Part shown: positions 10,722 to 19,031 of the stretch, piece after piece
Layout of the letters: the number at the start of each line of letters is the position of its first letter
Numbering within the stretch: position 1 is the stretch's first letter
DNA from: Alphaproteobacteria bacterium
GTDB lineage: Bacteria; Pseudomonadota; Alphaproteobacteria; SMXS01
DNA length: 40,161 nucleotides
Assembly (NCBI GenBank): GCA_016124315.1
Contig: WGNW01000032.1
Location: 1 to 40,161 of the forward strand
Direction of reading: 5' to 3'
Program-made: the position numbers and the translations under genes
Notes under the pieces: model-generated
Told to the model about the DNA's origin: nothing
What the model saw: only the letters and a program-made list of their open reading frames with translations
Databases searched by the model: none

Positions 10722-11992
10722 TGCACCATTTCGACTATCGCGACGGCGTGCTGTGCGCCGAGGACGTGCCGGTGCCGGAGATCGCCGCGGCGGTGGGCAC
10801 GCCGTTCTACTGCTATTCCACGGCAACCCTGACCCGGCACCTCGACGTGTTCTCCGGCGCCTTCGCGGGCATGGACGCGCTGGTCTGCTACGCGGTGAAG
10901 GCCAATTCCAACCTGGCCGTGCTGAAGACGCTGGCGCGGCACGGCGCCGGCGCCGACATCGTGTCGGAGGGCGAACTGCGCCGGGCGCTGGCCGCCGGCA
11001 TCCCGCCGTCCCGCATCGTGTTCTCGGGCGTCGGCAAGACCCGCGACGAGATGGCCTTCGCGCTCGCGCGGAACATCCACCAGTTCAACGTGGAGTCGGA
11101 GCCCGAGCTGGAGCTGCTGAGCGCGGTGGCCACCGGCATGGGCGCGACGGCGCCGGTGGCGCTGCGGATCAATCCCGACGTGGACGCCGGCACCCACGAG
11201 AAGATTTCCACCGGCAAGGGCGAAAACAAGTTCGGCCTGCCGCTGTCCGGCGCACGCGACATCTACCGCCGCGCCGCCGCGCTGCCCGGCATCGATCCGG
11301 TGGGGGTGGACGTGCACATCGGCTCGCAGCTCACCGCGCTCGCGCCCTACGAGGAAGCTTTCCGCCGGGTCGCCGGGCTGGTCGACACGCTGCGCGGCGA
11401 CGGCCACGACATCCGCCGGGTCGACCTGGGCGGCGGCCTCGGCATTCCCTATCGCCCCGAGGACCCCGAGCCGCCCCATCCCGATCTCTATGCGGGCATG
11501 ATCCGGCGGCTGATCGGCCCGCTGGGCTGCGAGATCATCCTGGAGCCGGGACGGCTGATCGCCGGCAACGCCGGCGTCCTGGTGGCGGCGGTGATCTACG
11601 TGAAGCAGGCGGGCGGCCGCTCCTTCGTCATCCTGGACGGCGCCATGAACGACCTGGTGCGGCCCAGCATGTACGGCGCCTATCACCACATCATCCCGGT
11701 GCGGGCGCCGGCGCCGGGCACGCCGACCGGCCCCGTCGACTTCGTCGGGCCGGTCTGCGAGACCGGCGACACCTTCGCCCGCGACCGACTGGCGCCGCCG
11801 CTCGCGGCTGGCGACCTGGTCGCCATCCTGTCCGCAGGGGCCTATGGCGCGGTCATGGCGTCGAGCTATAATACGCGTCCGCTGGTGCCGGAGGTGCTGG
11901 TCGACGGGAATCGATTTGCCGTCATCCGCCGCCGGCCTACCTATGACGAGATATTGGCCGCGGAAACCATTCCGGACTGGCTGCAAGCCTAG
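10721..11992 (+). CDS. lysA: Diaminopimelate decarboxylase
   Basis: The 423-residue PLP enzyme converts meso-diaminopimelate to lysine and CO2. Lys60 in CYAVKANSN binds PLP; VHIGSQ near 199 and EPGRLIAGNAG contact the cofactor phosphate; CETGD near 346 provides the cysteine of the second active-site half. The length is normal. It overlaps lptM by one base, with no room for a separate promoter, so it depends on argH transcription. It is followed after 15 bases by a membrane-anchored unknown. Confidence 0.97.
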   Translation: MHHFDYRDGVLCAEDVPVPEIAAAVGTPFYCYSTATLTRHLDVFSGAFAGMDALVCYAVKANSNLAVLKTLARHGAGADIVSEGELRRALAAGIPPSRIVFSGVGKTRDEMAFALARNIHQFNVESEPELELLSAVATGMGATAPVALRINPDVDAGTHEKISTGKGENKFGLPLSGARDIYRRAAALPGIDPVGVDVHIGSQLTALAPYEEAFRRVAGLVDTLRGDGHDIRRVDLGGGLGIPYRPEDPEPPHPDLYAGMIRRLIGPLGCEIILEPGRLIAGNAGVLVAAVIYVKQAGGRSFVILDGAMNDLVRPSMYGAYHHIIPVRAPAPGTPTGPVDFVGPVCETGDTFARDRLAPPLAAGDLVAILSAGAYGAVMASSYNTRPLVPEVLVDGNRFAVIRRRPTYDEILAAETIPDWLQA

Positions 11993-12007
11993 GGATTGTC
12001 AGGCGTC

Positions 12008-12517
12008 ATGCCGACCTCTCGCGAGAACCCGCCGGGCCGCATGGCCCGGATTTTGTCCGTTGCCGTGTGGGTTGCGGCGGCGTTGCTGCTCGTGCTGTTC
12101 GCCGTGCGCTACCTGTGGCCGACGACCGGACATCACGGCGACGTGGTCGCGCTGCGCGGCAGCAAGGCCACGGCGGACGACGACCTGCAGTCGAAGCTGG
12201 TACCGCCTTCCCAGCAATTCAGCAACCCGGTCGCCCAGCAGCTTGTCGATATCGGCACCGGCCTGGTGGCGCGGCCGCGGGACCGGCAGGAAGCCGCCCG
12301 CCAGCTCTACGCCCTCACCGAGGAGCCGGACGCGCTGGGCGACGACATGACCGCCTATCTGGCGGTACGCTCGGCCTACTGGCAGCTGCGCCGCGACCCC
12401 GAGGTGAAGGGCAGCCTGGAGGCCGCGCTCATGCTGTGGGACACCGCCGAGCGGCTGGAGGCGAACAGCCAGATTTCCAGCGCGTCGAAGGCCGACTCGG
12501 CCGCACGCCAGGAATAG
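12008..12517 (+). CDS. Membrane-anchored protein of unknown function
   Basis: I do not recognise this 169-residue protein. A basic N-terminus is followed by one membrane span (about residues 15-33), and the remaining ~135 residues should face the periplasm. They are polar and helical in look, with QFSNPVAQQLVDIG and LWDTAERLEANSQ. The start is uncertain: ATG at 12008 is preferred, with TTG at 11996 and ATG at 12041 as alternatives. It begins 15 bases after lysA and ends at a hairpin terminator, so it closes the argH-lptM-lysA unit. Confidence 0.75.
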   Translation: MPTSRENPPGRMARILSVAVWVAAALLLVLFAVRYLWPTTGHHGDVVALRGSKATADDDLQSKLVPPSQQFSNPVAQQLVDIGTGLVARPRDRQEAARQLYALTEEPDALGDDMTAYLAVRSAYWQLRRDPEVKGSLEAALMLWDTAERLEANSQISSASKADSAARQE

Positions 12518-12538
12518 GCCCGCGCCCGGGCGATTTTT
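12518..12538 (+). terminator. Rho-independent terminator closing the argH-lysA unit
   Basis: GCCCG (12518-12522) pairs with CGGGC (12527-12531) across a 4-base loop, followed by GATTTTT. It starts on the base after the stop codon of the upstream unknown gene. Confidence 0.6.
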
Positions 12539-12599
12539 CCCGCGACTCCCCCGCCGATTCCCGCGACAATGCCCTCCGCAACAACGGGGGAGACGGACC

Positions 12600-13523
12600 A
12601 TGGCGGCCTCGCCGCAACTTCAGGCAGTGATCGACCAGCTGCGGACAAACAACGAGGCGGCGGCCGCCGCCGGCCTTGCCCCGACCGTGGAAGGCGTCCG
12701 CCAGATGATGGCGGAGAGCCTCTTCACCGCGCCGGTGCCCGCGGGCGTGACCGTCAAGAAGGTCCGCGCCGTGAACGTCCCTTGCGAGTGGGTCTATGCG
12801 CACGGCGCCGATCCCGCCAAGCGGCTGCTCTACCTGCATGGCGGCGGTTATGCCGCGGGCAACCTCGACACCCACCGGGCACTGTGCGCCGACATCTCGG
12901 TCGCCTCCGGGCTTTCGGTGCTCAACGTCGACTACCGGCTGGCGCCCGAGCATGCCGGCCCCGCCCAGTTCGACGACGCCCTCATCGCCTATCGCTGGAT
13001 GCTGGACAACGGCCCGGCCGGCGAGGAACCGGCGGCCCGCTGCTTCCTGGCCGGCGATTCCGCGGGCGGCGGGCTTGCGCTGGCAACGCTGCTGGGCATC
13101 CGCGACGCCGGGCTGCCGGCGCCCTCGGGCGCGGCGCTGCTGTCGCCCTGGACCGACATGACCGTCTCCGGCGAGTCGCTGCGCGGCAACGCCGAGAAGG
13201 ACCCGATGGTCGGCTACGGCCTTATCGCCTGGATGGCCGGCATGGTGACCGGCGAGGAGCTGCAGCCCGAGGATCCGCGCATCTCGCCGCTGTTCGGCGC
13301 CTTTGAGGGCCTACCGCCGCTGCTGATCCAGGTGGGCGAGGAAGAGACGCTGCTCTCGGACTCCCTGCGGGTGGCCGAGAAGGCGCAAGCCGCCGGCGTC
13401 GAGGTGACCCTGGAGCGCTGGCCCGACGTGATCCACGTCTGGCACGCGCTCGGCCACGACGTGCCGGAAGCTTCTCAGGGCATCCAGCGGGTGGGCGAGT
13501 ACCTGCGGGGCAAGGCGGCCTGA
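12600..13523 (+). CDS. Alpha/beta hydrolase, hormone-sensitive-lipase-type (fold-3) esterase
   Basis: The 307-residue protein has the HSL-family oxyanion loop HGGGYAAG at 80-87 and the nucleophile elbow GDSAGG at 152-157 (Ser154). The acid and histidine fit near the C-terminus, in DSLRVAEKAQ and VIHVWHALGHD. It should hydrolyse short acyl esters in the cytoplasm; the natural substrate is unknown. The ATG has a GGGGGAGA ribosome site seven bases upstream. It is convergent with the aldo/keto reductase, nine bases apart. Confidence 0.92.
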   Translation: MAASPQLQAVIDQLRTNNEAAAAAGLAPTVEGVRQMMAESLFTAPVPAGVTVKKVRAVNVPCEWVYAHGADPAKRLLYLHGGGYAAGNLDTHRALCADISVASGLSVLNVDYRLAPEHAGPAQFDDALIAYRWMLDNGPAGEEPAARCFLAGDSAGGGLALATLLGIRDAGLPAPSGAALLSPWTDMTVSGESLRGNAEKDPMVGYGLIAWMAGMVTGEELQPEDPRISPLFGAFEGLPPLLIQVGEEETLLSDSLRVAEKAQAAGVEVTLERWPDVIHVWHALGHDVPEASQGIQRVGEYLRGKAA

Positions 13524-13532
13524 CAGGGCCGC

Positions 13533-14624
13533 TCAGGCCGGCCGGCCGAACGGCCGGTCGATCTTCGCGCCGCCATCCACCACGCCCTGGATGAAGTCGG
13601 TCTGCAGCAGGTCGTGGGGATAGCCCAGTTCGACCGCGGTCAGCTCGTCGAGCTGCTGCCGGTGCGCCGGCGACAGCGCGACGTCGGCGGCGGCCAGGTT
13701 GGTTTCCATCTGCTCGGGCGTGCGCGCCCCCAGGATGGAGCTGGTGACGCCCTCGCGACCCATCACCCAGGCGAGCGCCACCTGCGCCGGCTTGACCCCG
13801 AGCTCGGCCGCGATGTCCACCAGCGCGTCGTTGACCGCAAGTGCCTGCTCGGTCACCCGGCCCGACGACGCCACCATGGTCTCGCGGCTGCCGTCGCCGC
13901 CGGTCAGCGACCGGCTGTCGCCGGCACCGGGCTTGGCCAGGTGCTTGCGGCCGTACTTGCCGGTGAGCAGGCCGGCCGCCAGCGGCGACCAGGGCACCAC
14001 GCCCAGCCCGAATTCGCGGCACATGGGCAGCAGCTCCCGCTCGGGCGTCCGCTGCAGCAGGTTGTATTCCAGCTGCAGGGCGGCGAACGGGCTCCAGCCC
14101 TTCAGCTCCGCCAGCACGTTGGCCTGGGCGATCTTCCAGGCCGGCGCGTTGGACACGCCCACATAGAGCAGCTTGCCTTGGCGCACCGCGTCGTCGAGGG
14201 CGCGCATCACCTCGTCGACCGGCGTGCGGAACTCCCAGGTATGCACCCAGTAGAGGTCGATGTAGTCGGTGCCGAGGCGCTTCAGCGAGCCCTCGATGGC
14301 GCGCATCACGTTCTTGCGGCTGTTGCCGCCGGCGTTGGGGTCGCCCGGCTCCATGTTCATGCTGAACTTGGTGCCGATCACCCACCGGTCGCGGCGGGGG
14401 CTGACGAACTCGCCCACCAGGATCTCGCTGGTGCCGCCGGTGTAGCCGTTGGCGGTGTCGATGAAGTTGCCGCCCCGGTCGGCATACATGTCGAACATGC
14501 GGCGGCTGGCCTGGGCGTCGGCGCCCCAGCCCCACTCCTCGCCGAAGGTCATCGCCCCGAGGCAGAGCGGCGAGACTTTCAGGCCGCTGCGCCCCAGCAG
14601 GCGGAATTCGTTCAAGGCCACCAT
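13533..14624 (-). CDS. Aldo/keto reductase
   Basis: The 363-residue NADPH-dependent oxidoreductase shows the catalytic tetrad: Asp56 and Tyr61 in FIDTANGYTGG, Lys86 in IGTKFS and His128 in LYWVHTW. SSILGARTPEQ near the C-terminus fits the cofactor-phosphate region. It resembles the Tas/YghZ-like group that reduces aldehydes and ketones; the substrate is unknown. A GGGGAGA site precedes the ATG. The TPR-like gene lies 31 bases upstream on the same strand, so the two may be co-transcribed. Confidence 0.94.
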   Translation of the reverse strand: MVALNEFRLLGRSGLKVSPLCLGAMTFGEEWGWGADAQASRRMFDMYADRGGNFIDTANGYTGGTSEILVGEFVSPRRDRWVIGTKFSMNMEPGDPNAGGNSRKNVMRAIEGSLKRLGTDYIDLYWVHTWEFRTPVDEVMRALDDAVRQGKLLYVGVSNAPAWKIAQANVLAELKGWSPFAALQLEYNLLQRTPERELLPMCREFGLGVVPWSPLAAGLLTGKYGRKHLAKPGAGDSRSLTGGDGSRETMVASSGRVTEQALAVNDALVDIAAELGVKPAQVALAWVMGREGVTSSILGARTPEQMETNLAAADVALSPAHRQQLDELTAVELGYPHDLLQTDFIQGVVDGGAKIDRPFGRPA

Positions 14625-14655
14625 GGCGTTCTCCCCGTTCGTTGGACCCGGCGGT

Positions 14656-15564
14656 TTACCGGGATTCGTACAATTGCGTCAGCAGCTGGTAAGTCTGCCT
14701 GAGATTGGCTTCGGCCTCGCTCCGCGCGTCGGTGGCGCCCACCGATTCCCAGTAGTCGATGGCCTGCTTGGTCAGGTCGACCGAGCGCTCCAGGTCGGCC
14801 GTGGACTTCCGGCCCCAGCCGCGCACGGTGAGGGCCTGCCCCAGATTGCCCTCGATGATGGCCTTCTGGCTGGGCATGTCCAGCCGCCCGACCCGGTCCA
14901 GGGCGGCGCTGAACCGGTCCACCGCCTCGTCGAGCGGCTGGTCGTTCTTGGAGAGTGAGGACAACTCGACCAGGGCGCTCGCCAGGTTGACCTCGATGCG
15001 CATGCGGTCCCGGTCGCCGACCGGCACCTTGTCCTGCTCCAGCGCGCTGCGGAAGGTCGCCGTCGCCTTGCGGATCATCGCCGGGTCGCGGGCCATGCTG
15101 CCCCGGGACCACTGGGCGATGGCCAAGCTGTTGATCAGGCCGGGCCACTCCTCCGGCACCGAATCGCGGGCGAAGACGACGGCCGCGTCGAATGCGGCGA
15201 TCGCCTGGTCCAGTTGGCCCTGATCGTTGGAGCGGCGCGCCAGCATCACCAGCGCCGTGCCCAGGTTCTTGTTGGCGGCGACCCAGAGCGCGCCATGGGA
15301 GCCGGATTCCTGGTGGGCGAGCACCTGTCGCGACAGGTCGGCGCCGGCGCGGATCTGCGCCAGGTCGCCCTGCAGGTCGCCCAGCCGGTAGAGCGCCTCT
15401 GCGCGGCGCAGCAGCGCCTCGTCCGGGACGCCCTGGGCGGGCGTCTGCTGGATGATGCGCTCCAGCTCGGCCGGACTCGCTTCCGACAGGCTCGCCGCAT
15501 GCGCCGCCGACACCGCGCCAGCCGCAGCCCAGAACAGAACAGCCATCGCGAGCTTGACCATCAT
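14656..15564 (-). CDS. Exported TPR-like repeat protein of unknown function
   Basis: The 302-residue product starts with a cleavable-looking signal peptide (about 23 residues, ending AAHA). The rest is alpha-helical repeat sequence with TPR-like spacing, for example LDQAIAAFDAAVVFARD, MIRKATATFRSALEQ, LDEAVDRFSAALDR and DLERSVDLTKQAIDYW. Such proteins act as periplasmic scaffolds. The start at 15564 has GGAG six bases upstream; the next codon is also ATG. It is divergent from the ZIP-like gene across 135 bases, and the Zur-type site in that gap could affect both. Confidence 0.8.
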   Translation of the reverse strand: MMVKLAMAVLFWAAAGAVSAAHAASLSEASPAELERIIQQTPAQGVPDEALLRRAEALYRLGDLQGDLAQIRAGADLSRQVLAHQESGSHGALWVAANKNLGTALVMLARRSNDQGQLDQAIAAFDAAVVFARDSVPEEWPGLINSLAIAQWSRGSMARDPAMIRKATATFRSALEQDKVPVGDRDRMRIEVNLASALVELSSLSKNDQPLDEAVDRFSAALDRVGRLDMPSQKAIIEGNLGQALTVRGWGRKSTADLERSVDLTKQAIDYWESVGATDARSEAEANLRQTYQLLTQLYESR

Positions 15565-15680
15565 CCCTGTCTCCGCGCCCATCTAATCCTGCCCGCCGTC
15601 GGCATTGCAAGCGCGCTTCCCGTTCGCGGGGCTTGCATGATCGCCAGCCGCCGGCCGATAAAGCGCACGTTGCCACACAT

Positions 15681-15697
15681 GATATGTTATAACACCC
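15681..15697. promoter_or_regulatory. Zur-box-like palindrome before the ZIP-like gene
   Basis: The perfect 10-bp palindrome TGTTATAACA (15685-15694) sits in GATATGTTATAACACCC, close to the core of Zur (zinc uptake regulator) boxes known from Proteobacteria. The left half-site extends well and the right only partly. It ends a few bases before the likely ATG at 15700, so bound repressor would cover the promoter. Confidence 0.65.
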
Positions 15698-15699
15698 GA

Positions 15700-16338
15700 A
15701 TGCTTCTGATCGCCGCGCTCGTCGCCCTTCTCATCGGACCTGCCGCCTTCCTGCTACTGCGCGGGGAACAGCAACTCGGCCGCATCCTCGACATCGCCGC
15801 CACGCCGGTGATCACCGTGCTCGCCGTCCTCATCCTGTGGGATACCGCCGGCGAGGGCGGCTGGCCGGTCCTGCCATTCGCTCTGGTCGGCCTGGCGGGG
15901 CCGCTGGCGGCGGAGTTCCTGCTGCACCACAAGGAGCGCGGCGTCCACATGACGACGCTCGCCCTCGGGGTGTTCGGCCTGCTGCTGCACAGCGCAGCCG
16001 ACGGCGCGGCACTGCTGAGCGGCGACCTGGGCCGCCAGCAAGAGCTTTCCTGGGCGGTCATCCTGCACAACGTGCCGGCCGGTCTGGCGATCTGGTGGCT
16101 GGTCCAGGCCAATTTCGGCAGCCGGATCGCCGCCGCCGTGCTGGCGCTGCTGTCGCTGGCGACGGTCGCGGGCTACCTGGCCGCCGCGCAGGTCGCGGGG
16201 ATGGCGAGCGAGGCCGAGTTCGCCTGGCTGCAGGCCTTCGTCGCCGGCTCGCTGCTTCATCTGGCCTACCACCGGATACGGGGCGCGCGAGGCGGCCACA
16301 GCCACGACCATTGTGCCGGCCACGGCCACCGTCACTGA
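15700..16338 (+). CDS. ZIP-family-like metal transporter with histidine-rich tail
   Basis: The 212-residue protein has about seven membrane spans. Two carry ZIP-like metal motifs: HSAADG at 97-102 and HNVPAG at 123-128, the latter close to the HNxPEG signature of zinc/iron permeases but with alanine for the glutamate. The C-terminus is a metal-binding tail, GGHSHDHCAGHGHRH (198-212). The role is probably uptake or handling of zinc at the inner membrane. The start is uncertain: ATG at 15679 adds seven residues but lies at the edge of the Zur-type palindrome, while ATG at 15700 has no ribosome site and might be read from a leaderless transcript. Confidence 0.82.
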   Translation: MLLIAALVALLIGPAAFLLLRGEQQLGRILDIAATPVITVLAVLILWDTAGEGGWPVLPFALVGLAGPLAAEFLLHHKERGVHMTTLALGVFGLLLHSAADGAALLSGDLGRQQELSWAVILHNVPAGLAIWWLVQANFGSRIAAAVLALLSLATVAGYLAAAQVAGMASEAEFAWLQAFVAGSLLHLAYHRIRGARGGHSHDHCAGHGHRH

Positions 16339-16469
16339 GCGCGCGAACGGGACTTACGGCTTCCCTTGAGGCCGTCCGCTTGGTAAACGCTTGGCACGCG
16401 CCTGTTGCGCGCCGCCGCGGGGACGACCACCTCCACCCCGACCTCCAACCACAGGGAAGGCCTCTCACC

Positions 16470-17387
16470 ATGAAAATCGCGCTGGGACCTGTCATGGGCC
16501 TCGTACTGGCCTGCGTCGCCCTGGTCGGCTGCGACCAGTCGGCCCACGACCAGGCCAAGAAGAACGATCCGGTGCTTGCCACCGTGAACGGCGAGCAGAT
16601 CCGGCAGTCGGAAATCAACGACATCTATGACAACCTGCCGGCGCAATATCGCCAACTTCCCGTGGAGTTCCTTCAGGACCAGCTGGTCGAGCGGCTGATC
16701 AAGCAGAAGCTGGTGGCCGACGCGGCCCGCAAGGCCGGCCTCGACGAGGACCCGATCTACAAGCAACGCCTGAAGCAGGCCAAGGAGCAGATCCTCGAGG
16801 ATCTGTACATGCGCCGCAAGGTGGACGAGGCCATCACCCCCGAGCGCCTGAAGGCCGCATACGAGGCCCATCCCGCCAAGGAATACAAGGCGAGCCACAT
16901 CCTGGTGAAGACCAAGGAGGAGGCCGAGGACATCATCAAGCAGCTCGACAACGGCGCCGACTTCGCCAAGATCGCCAAGGAGAAGTCTCAGGATCCGGGC
17001 TCGGGCGCCCGCGGCGGCGAGCTGGGCTACTTCCAGCCTGACCAGATGGTCCCCGAGTTCGCCAAGGCGGTGACCGCGCTGAAGCCGGGCGAGGTGTCCA
17101 AGGAGCCGGTGCGCAGCCAGTTCGGCTGGCACGTCATCAAGGTGGAAGACATCCGCCCGGTCTCCTTCGAGGACAGCAAGGACCAGCTGAAAGAGGAACT
17201 GGCCGACAAGGTGCGCGAGGAGATTCTTGCCGACCTGCGGGCCAAGGCCAAGATCGTCAAGCCGGAACCGCCCGCCGCGGACAAGGACGAGGCGCCAGCC
17301 GCCGCGAAAGCGCCGGCCGCGGGCCAGGCTCCGGCGGCGACGCCGGCGCCCGCCCCGGCGCAGGACAAACCGGCCGACGGCAAATAG
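16470..17387 (+). CDS. PpiC-type (parvulin) peptidyl-prolyl isomerase, lipoprotein
   Basis: The 305-residue protein has a signal ending in LVGC (Cys21), an N-terminal SurA/PrsA-like chaperone region (~30-130), and one parvulin domain at about 138-230. The domain shows YKASHILVKTKEEAEDI, SQDPGSGARGGELGYF and SQFGWHVIKV. The C-terminal ~45 residues are a low-complexity Ala/Pro/Lys tail. It should help outer-membrane or periplasmic proteins fold. The ATG is preceded by AGGGAAGG. It ends before a region with two strong hairpins facing gcrA. Confidence 0.93.
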   Translation: MKIALGPVMGLVLACVALVGCDQSAHDQAKKNDPVLATVNGEQIRQSEINDIYDNLPAQYRQLPVEFLQDQLVERLIKQKLVADAARKAGLDEDPIYKQRLKQAKEQILEDLYMRRKVDEAITPERLKAAYEAHPAKEYKASHILVKTKEEAEDIIKQLDNGADFAKIAKEKSQDPGSGARGGELGYFQPDQMVPEFAKAVTALKPGEVSKEPVRSQFGWHVIKVEDIRPVSFEDSKDQLKEELADKVREEILADLRAKAKIVKPEPPAADKDEAPAAAKAPAAGQAPAATPAPAPAQDKPADGK

Positions 17388-17455
17388 GATAGCCCGCATC
17401 GTTCCCGCCGCCGGGCTGGACCCGGCCGCGGGACGATCACGGCGCCAGAGCAAGA

Positions 17456-17483
17456 GCCGATCAGGTGGGCTCACCTGATCGGC
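17456..17483. repeat. 12-bp perfect hairpin between ppiC-type gene and gcrA
   Basis: GCCGATCAGGTG (17456-17467) has an exact inverted copy at 17472-17483 around a 4-base loop (GGCT). There is no T-run after it in either direction, so it is not a textbook terminator. It may be an mRNA 3'-end stabiliser or an interspersed palindromic unit. Confidence 0.6.
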
Positions 17484-17519
17484 GGACTTCGCTCCAGATT
17501 CAGCGGGATGGAGCATGAC

Positions 17520-17552
17520 TTACCGCCCAGGCCGGACCAGCTTGGGCGGTAA
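17520..17552. terminator. Hairpin between convergent ppiC-type gene and gcrA, probable terminator
   Basis: TTACCGCCCA (17520-17529) pairs exactly with TGGGCGGTAA (17543-17552). Three further pairs, one of them G-U, extend the stem inward. It lies 25 bases beyond the gcrA stop on the minus strand. The T-tract is poor, so termination is likely but not certain. Confidence 0.5.
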
Positions 17553-17577
17553 ATCGTGCGCTAACGCTGCGAACCGA

Positions 17578-18012
17578 TCAGCGGCCGCTGCGGCGGCGAT
17601 CCTTGCGGGGCTGGGGCGCCTGATAGGCCATGGCGGCGTGATGGGCGCAGTAGGGCTGGCCCGGCACCGACTTGCGGCCGCAGAAGTGGAAGTCGGCGTC
17701 GCCGGGATGGCCCAGCGGCCATTTGCACATCCGGTCGGTCAGCGTGAGAATGGTGATGATCTCGGGCACGGCCTTGGGGGCGGCCTTCTCAACCTTCGGC
17801 GCCTTCTTGGCGGGCTTGGCGGCCGGTTCGGCGGCCTCCTCCGCGGTCTTCTTCACCGGCGACGGGCGCGACGACAGGCCGAGCCGGTGCGCCTTGCCGA
17901 TCACCGCATTGCGGGTGACGTCGCCGCCCAGTTCCTCGGCAATCTGGCTGGCGCTCAGGCCCTTCTTCCACAACGTCTTCAGCAGTTCGACCCGCTCGTC
18001 GGTCCAACTCAT
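17578..18012 (-). CDS. gcrA: GcrA cell-cycle regulator
   Basis: The 144-residue protein begins MSWTDERVELLKTLW and has the GcrA DNA-binding helix-turn-helix at about 1-45 (SASQIAEELGG, TRNAVIGKAHRLGL). A charged Ala/Lys/Pro linker follows. The C-terminal part is CKWPLGHPGDADFHFCG plus PYCAHHAAMAY, the segment that contacts sigma-70 in Caulobacter. GcrA binds RNA polymerase and activates promoters carrying CcrM-methylated GANTC. The family is restricted to Alphaproteobacteria. A candidate promoter lies about 40-65 bases upstream. I found no GANTC in its upstream gap; one GATTC lies in the downstream gap. Confidence 0.96.
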   Translation of the reverse strand: MSWTDERVELLKTLWKKGLSASQIAEELGGDVTRNAVIGKAHRLGLSSRPSPVKKTAEEAAEPAAKPAKKAPKVEKAAPKAVPEIITILTLTDRMCKWPLGHPGDADFHFCGRKSVPGQPYCAHHAAMAYQAPQPRKDRRRSGR

Positions 18013-18047
18013 CGCGATCCTCGCCCTGTCCGGATGTGGGGGCGGGC

Positions 18048-18076
18048 ACAGTACAAAAAAGGCCCGTCCCGGTCAA
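18048..18076 (-). promoter_or_regulatory. Candidate sigma-70 promoter of gcrA
   Basis: On the minus strand TTGACC (18076-18071) is followed after 17 bases by TACTGT (18053-18048). The -35 is good and the -10 weak. Predicted start is near 18041, giving a leader of about 29 bases. Confidence 0.4.
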
Positions 18077-18130
18077 TTGTGAGACACTTAGGGCGCCGGA
18101 CGGCGGCGTCAACCGCAGGAGAGGATGCAC

Positions 18131-18190
18131 ATGTGTCGTGCGCCGGGGCACAAGCGCGGCCGCTTGCCGTTGACCGGGCGCTCGGGGTAG
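18131..18190 (+). CDS. Possible 19-residue upstream ORF or leader peptide
   Basis: An ATG at 18131 follows a strong AGGAGAGG ribosome site and reads MCRAPGHKRGRLPLTGRSG before TAG. It ends 28 bases before the ABC permease start. It is basic, with four arginines among 19 residues. The ribosome site is the main support; conservation is unknown and it may be chance. Confidence 0.25.
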   Translation: MCRAPGHKRGRLPLTGRSG

Positions 18191-18218
18191 AACGCCGATC
18201 GAGGAAAACCGGACCGTC

Positions 18219-19031
18219 ATGCATCAGACCGTCAAGCCGCCCGCCTATGCCGTCCGCCGGATAGGCCGCATCAACTGGATCGGGCTTTGGACGCTGTACT
18301 CGAAGGAAGTGCAGCGCTTCATGAAGGTCGGCCTGCAGACGGTGATGGCACCGGCGATCACCACGATCCTGTTCTTCGCCATCTTCATGGTGGCGCTGGG
18401 CGGCGGCCACCGCACCTTCCAGGGCATGCCCTTCGGCGAGTTCCTGGTGCCCGGCCTGGTGATGATGGCGATCGTCCAGAACAGCTTCGCCAACACCTCC
18501 TCATCGCTGCTGATCGCCAAGGTACAGGGCAACATCGTCGACCTGCTGATGCCACCGCTGAGCGCCGGCGAGATGACCTTCGCCTTCGCCATGGGCGGCG
18601 TGACGCGCGGATTGCTGGTGGCGGTGGTGGTAGTGCTGCCGCTGCTGCCCTTCGTCCACGTGGTGCTGCACCACCCGTTCATCGCCGTCTACTACGCGGT
18701 ATCGGCCTCGCTGCTGCTGTCGCTGGTGGGCGTGCTGGGCGGCGTCTGGTCGACCAAGTTCGATCACCTCGCGGCGGTGACCAATTTCGTCATCATGCCG
18801 CTGTCATTTCTTTCGGGTACGTTCTACTCCATCGACCGGCTGCCGCCCGTATGGCAGACGGTCAGCCATTTCAATCCGTTCTTCTATGCCATCGACGGCC
18901 TGCGCTATGCCTTCATCGACATCGCCGACAGCGCCATCCCGCTGGGAATGGTCGTGATGCTGGGGCTCAACGTGACGCTGTATGCCGCGTGCTACTGGGT
19001 CTTCCGACGAGGCTACCGGCTGAAGGACTAG
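18219..19031 (+). CDS. ABC-2 type transporter permease (YadH-like), orphan
   Basis: The 270-residue protein has six predicted membrane spans and the ABC-2 pattern: an N-terminal amphipathic stretch WTLYSKEVQRFMKVG, the FLVPGLVMMAIVQNSF region, and near the end PLSFLSGTFYSIDRLPPVWQ with NPFFYAIDGLRYAF. It should form the membrane half of an exporter for a lipid, polysaccharide or drug. No ATPase gene is adjacent, so the partner must be elsewhere. It lies between gcrA and argD. GAGGAAAA is the likely ribosome site, rather far (about 11 bases) from the ATG. Confidence 0.92.
   Translation: MHQTVKPPAYAVRRIGRINWIGLWTLYSKEVQRFMKVGLQTVMAPAITTILFFAIFMVALGGGHRTFQGMPFGEFLVPGLVMMAIVQNSFANTSSSLLIAKVQGNIVDLLMPPLSAGEMTFAFAMGGVTRGLLVAVVVVLPLLPFVHVVLHHPFIAVYYAVSASLLLSLVGVLGGVWSTKFDHLAAVTNFVIMPLSFLSGTFYSIDRLPPVWQTVSHFNPFFYAIDGLRYAFIDIADSAIPLGMVVMLGLNVTLYAACYWVFRRGYRLKD

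Noticed and set aside
17480-17510. A single GANTC site near gcrA as CcrM/GcrA autoregulation
   Set aside because: It lies downstream of gcrA, not in its promoter gap; one site is expected by chance.
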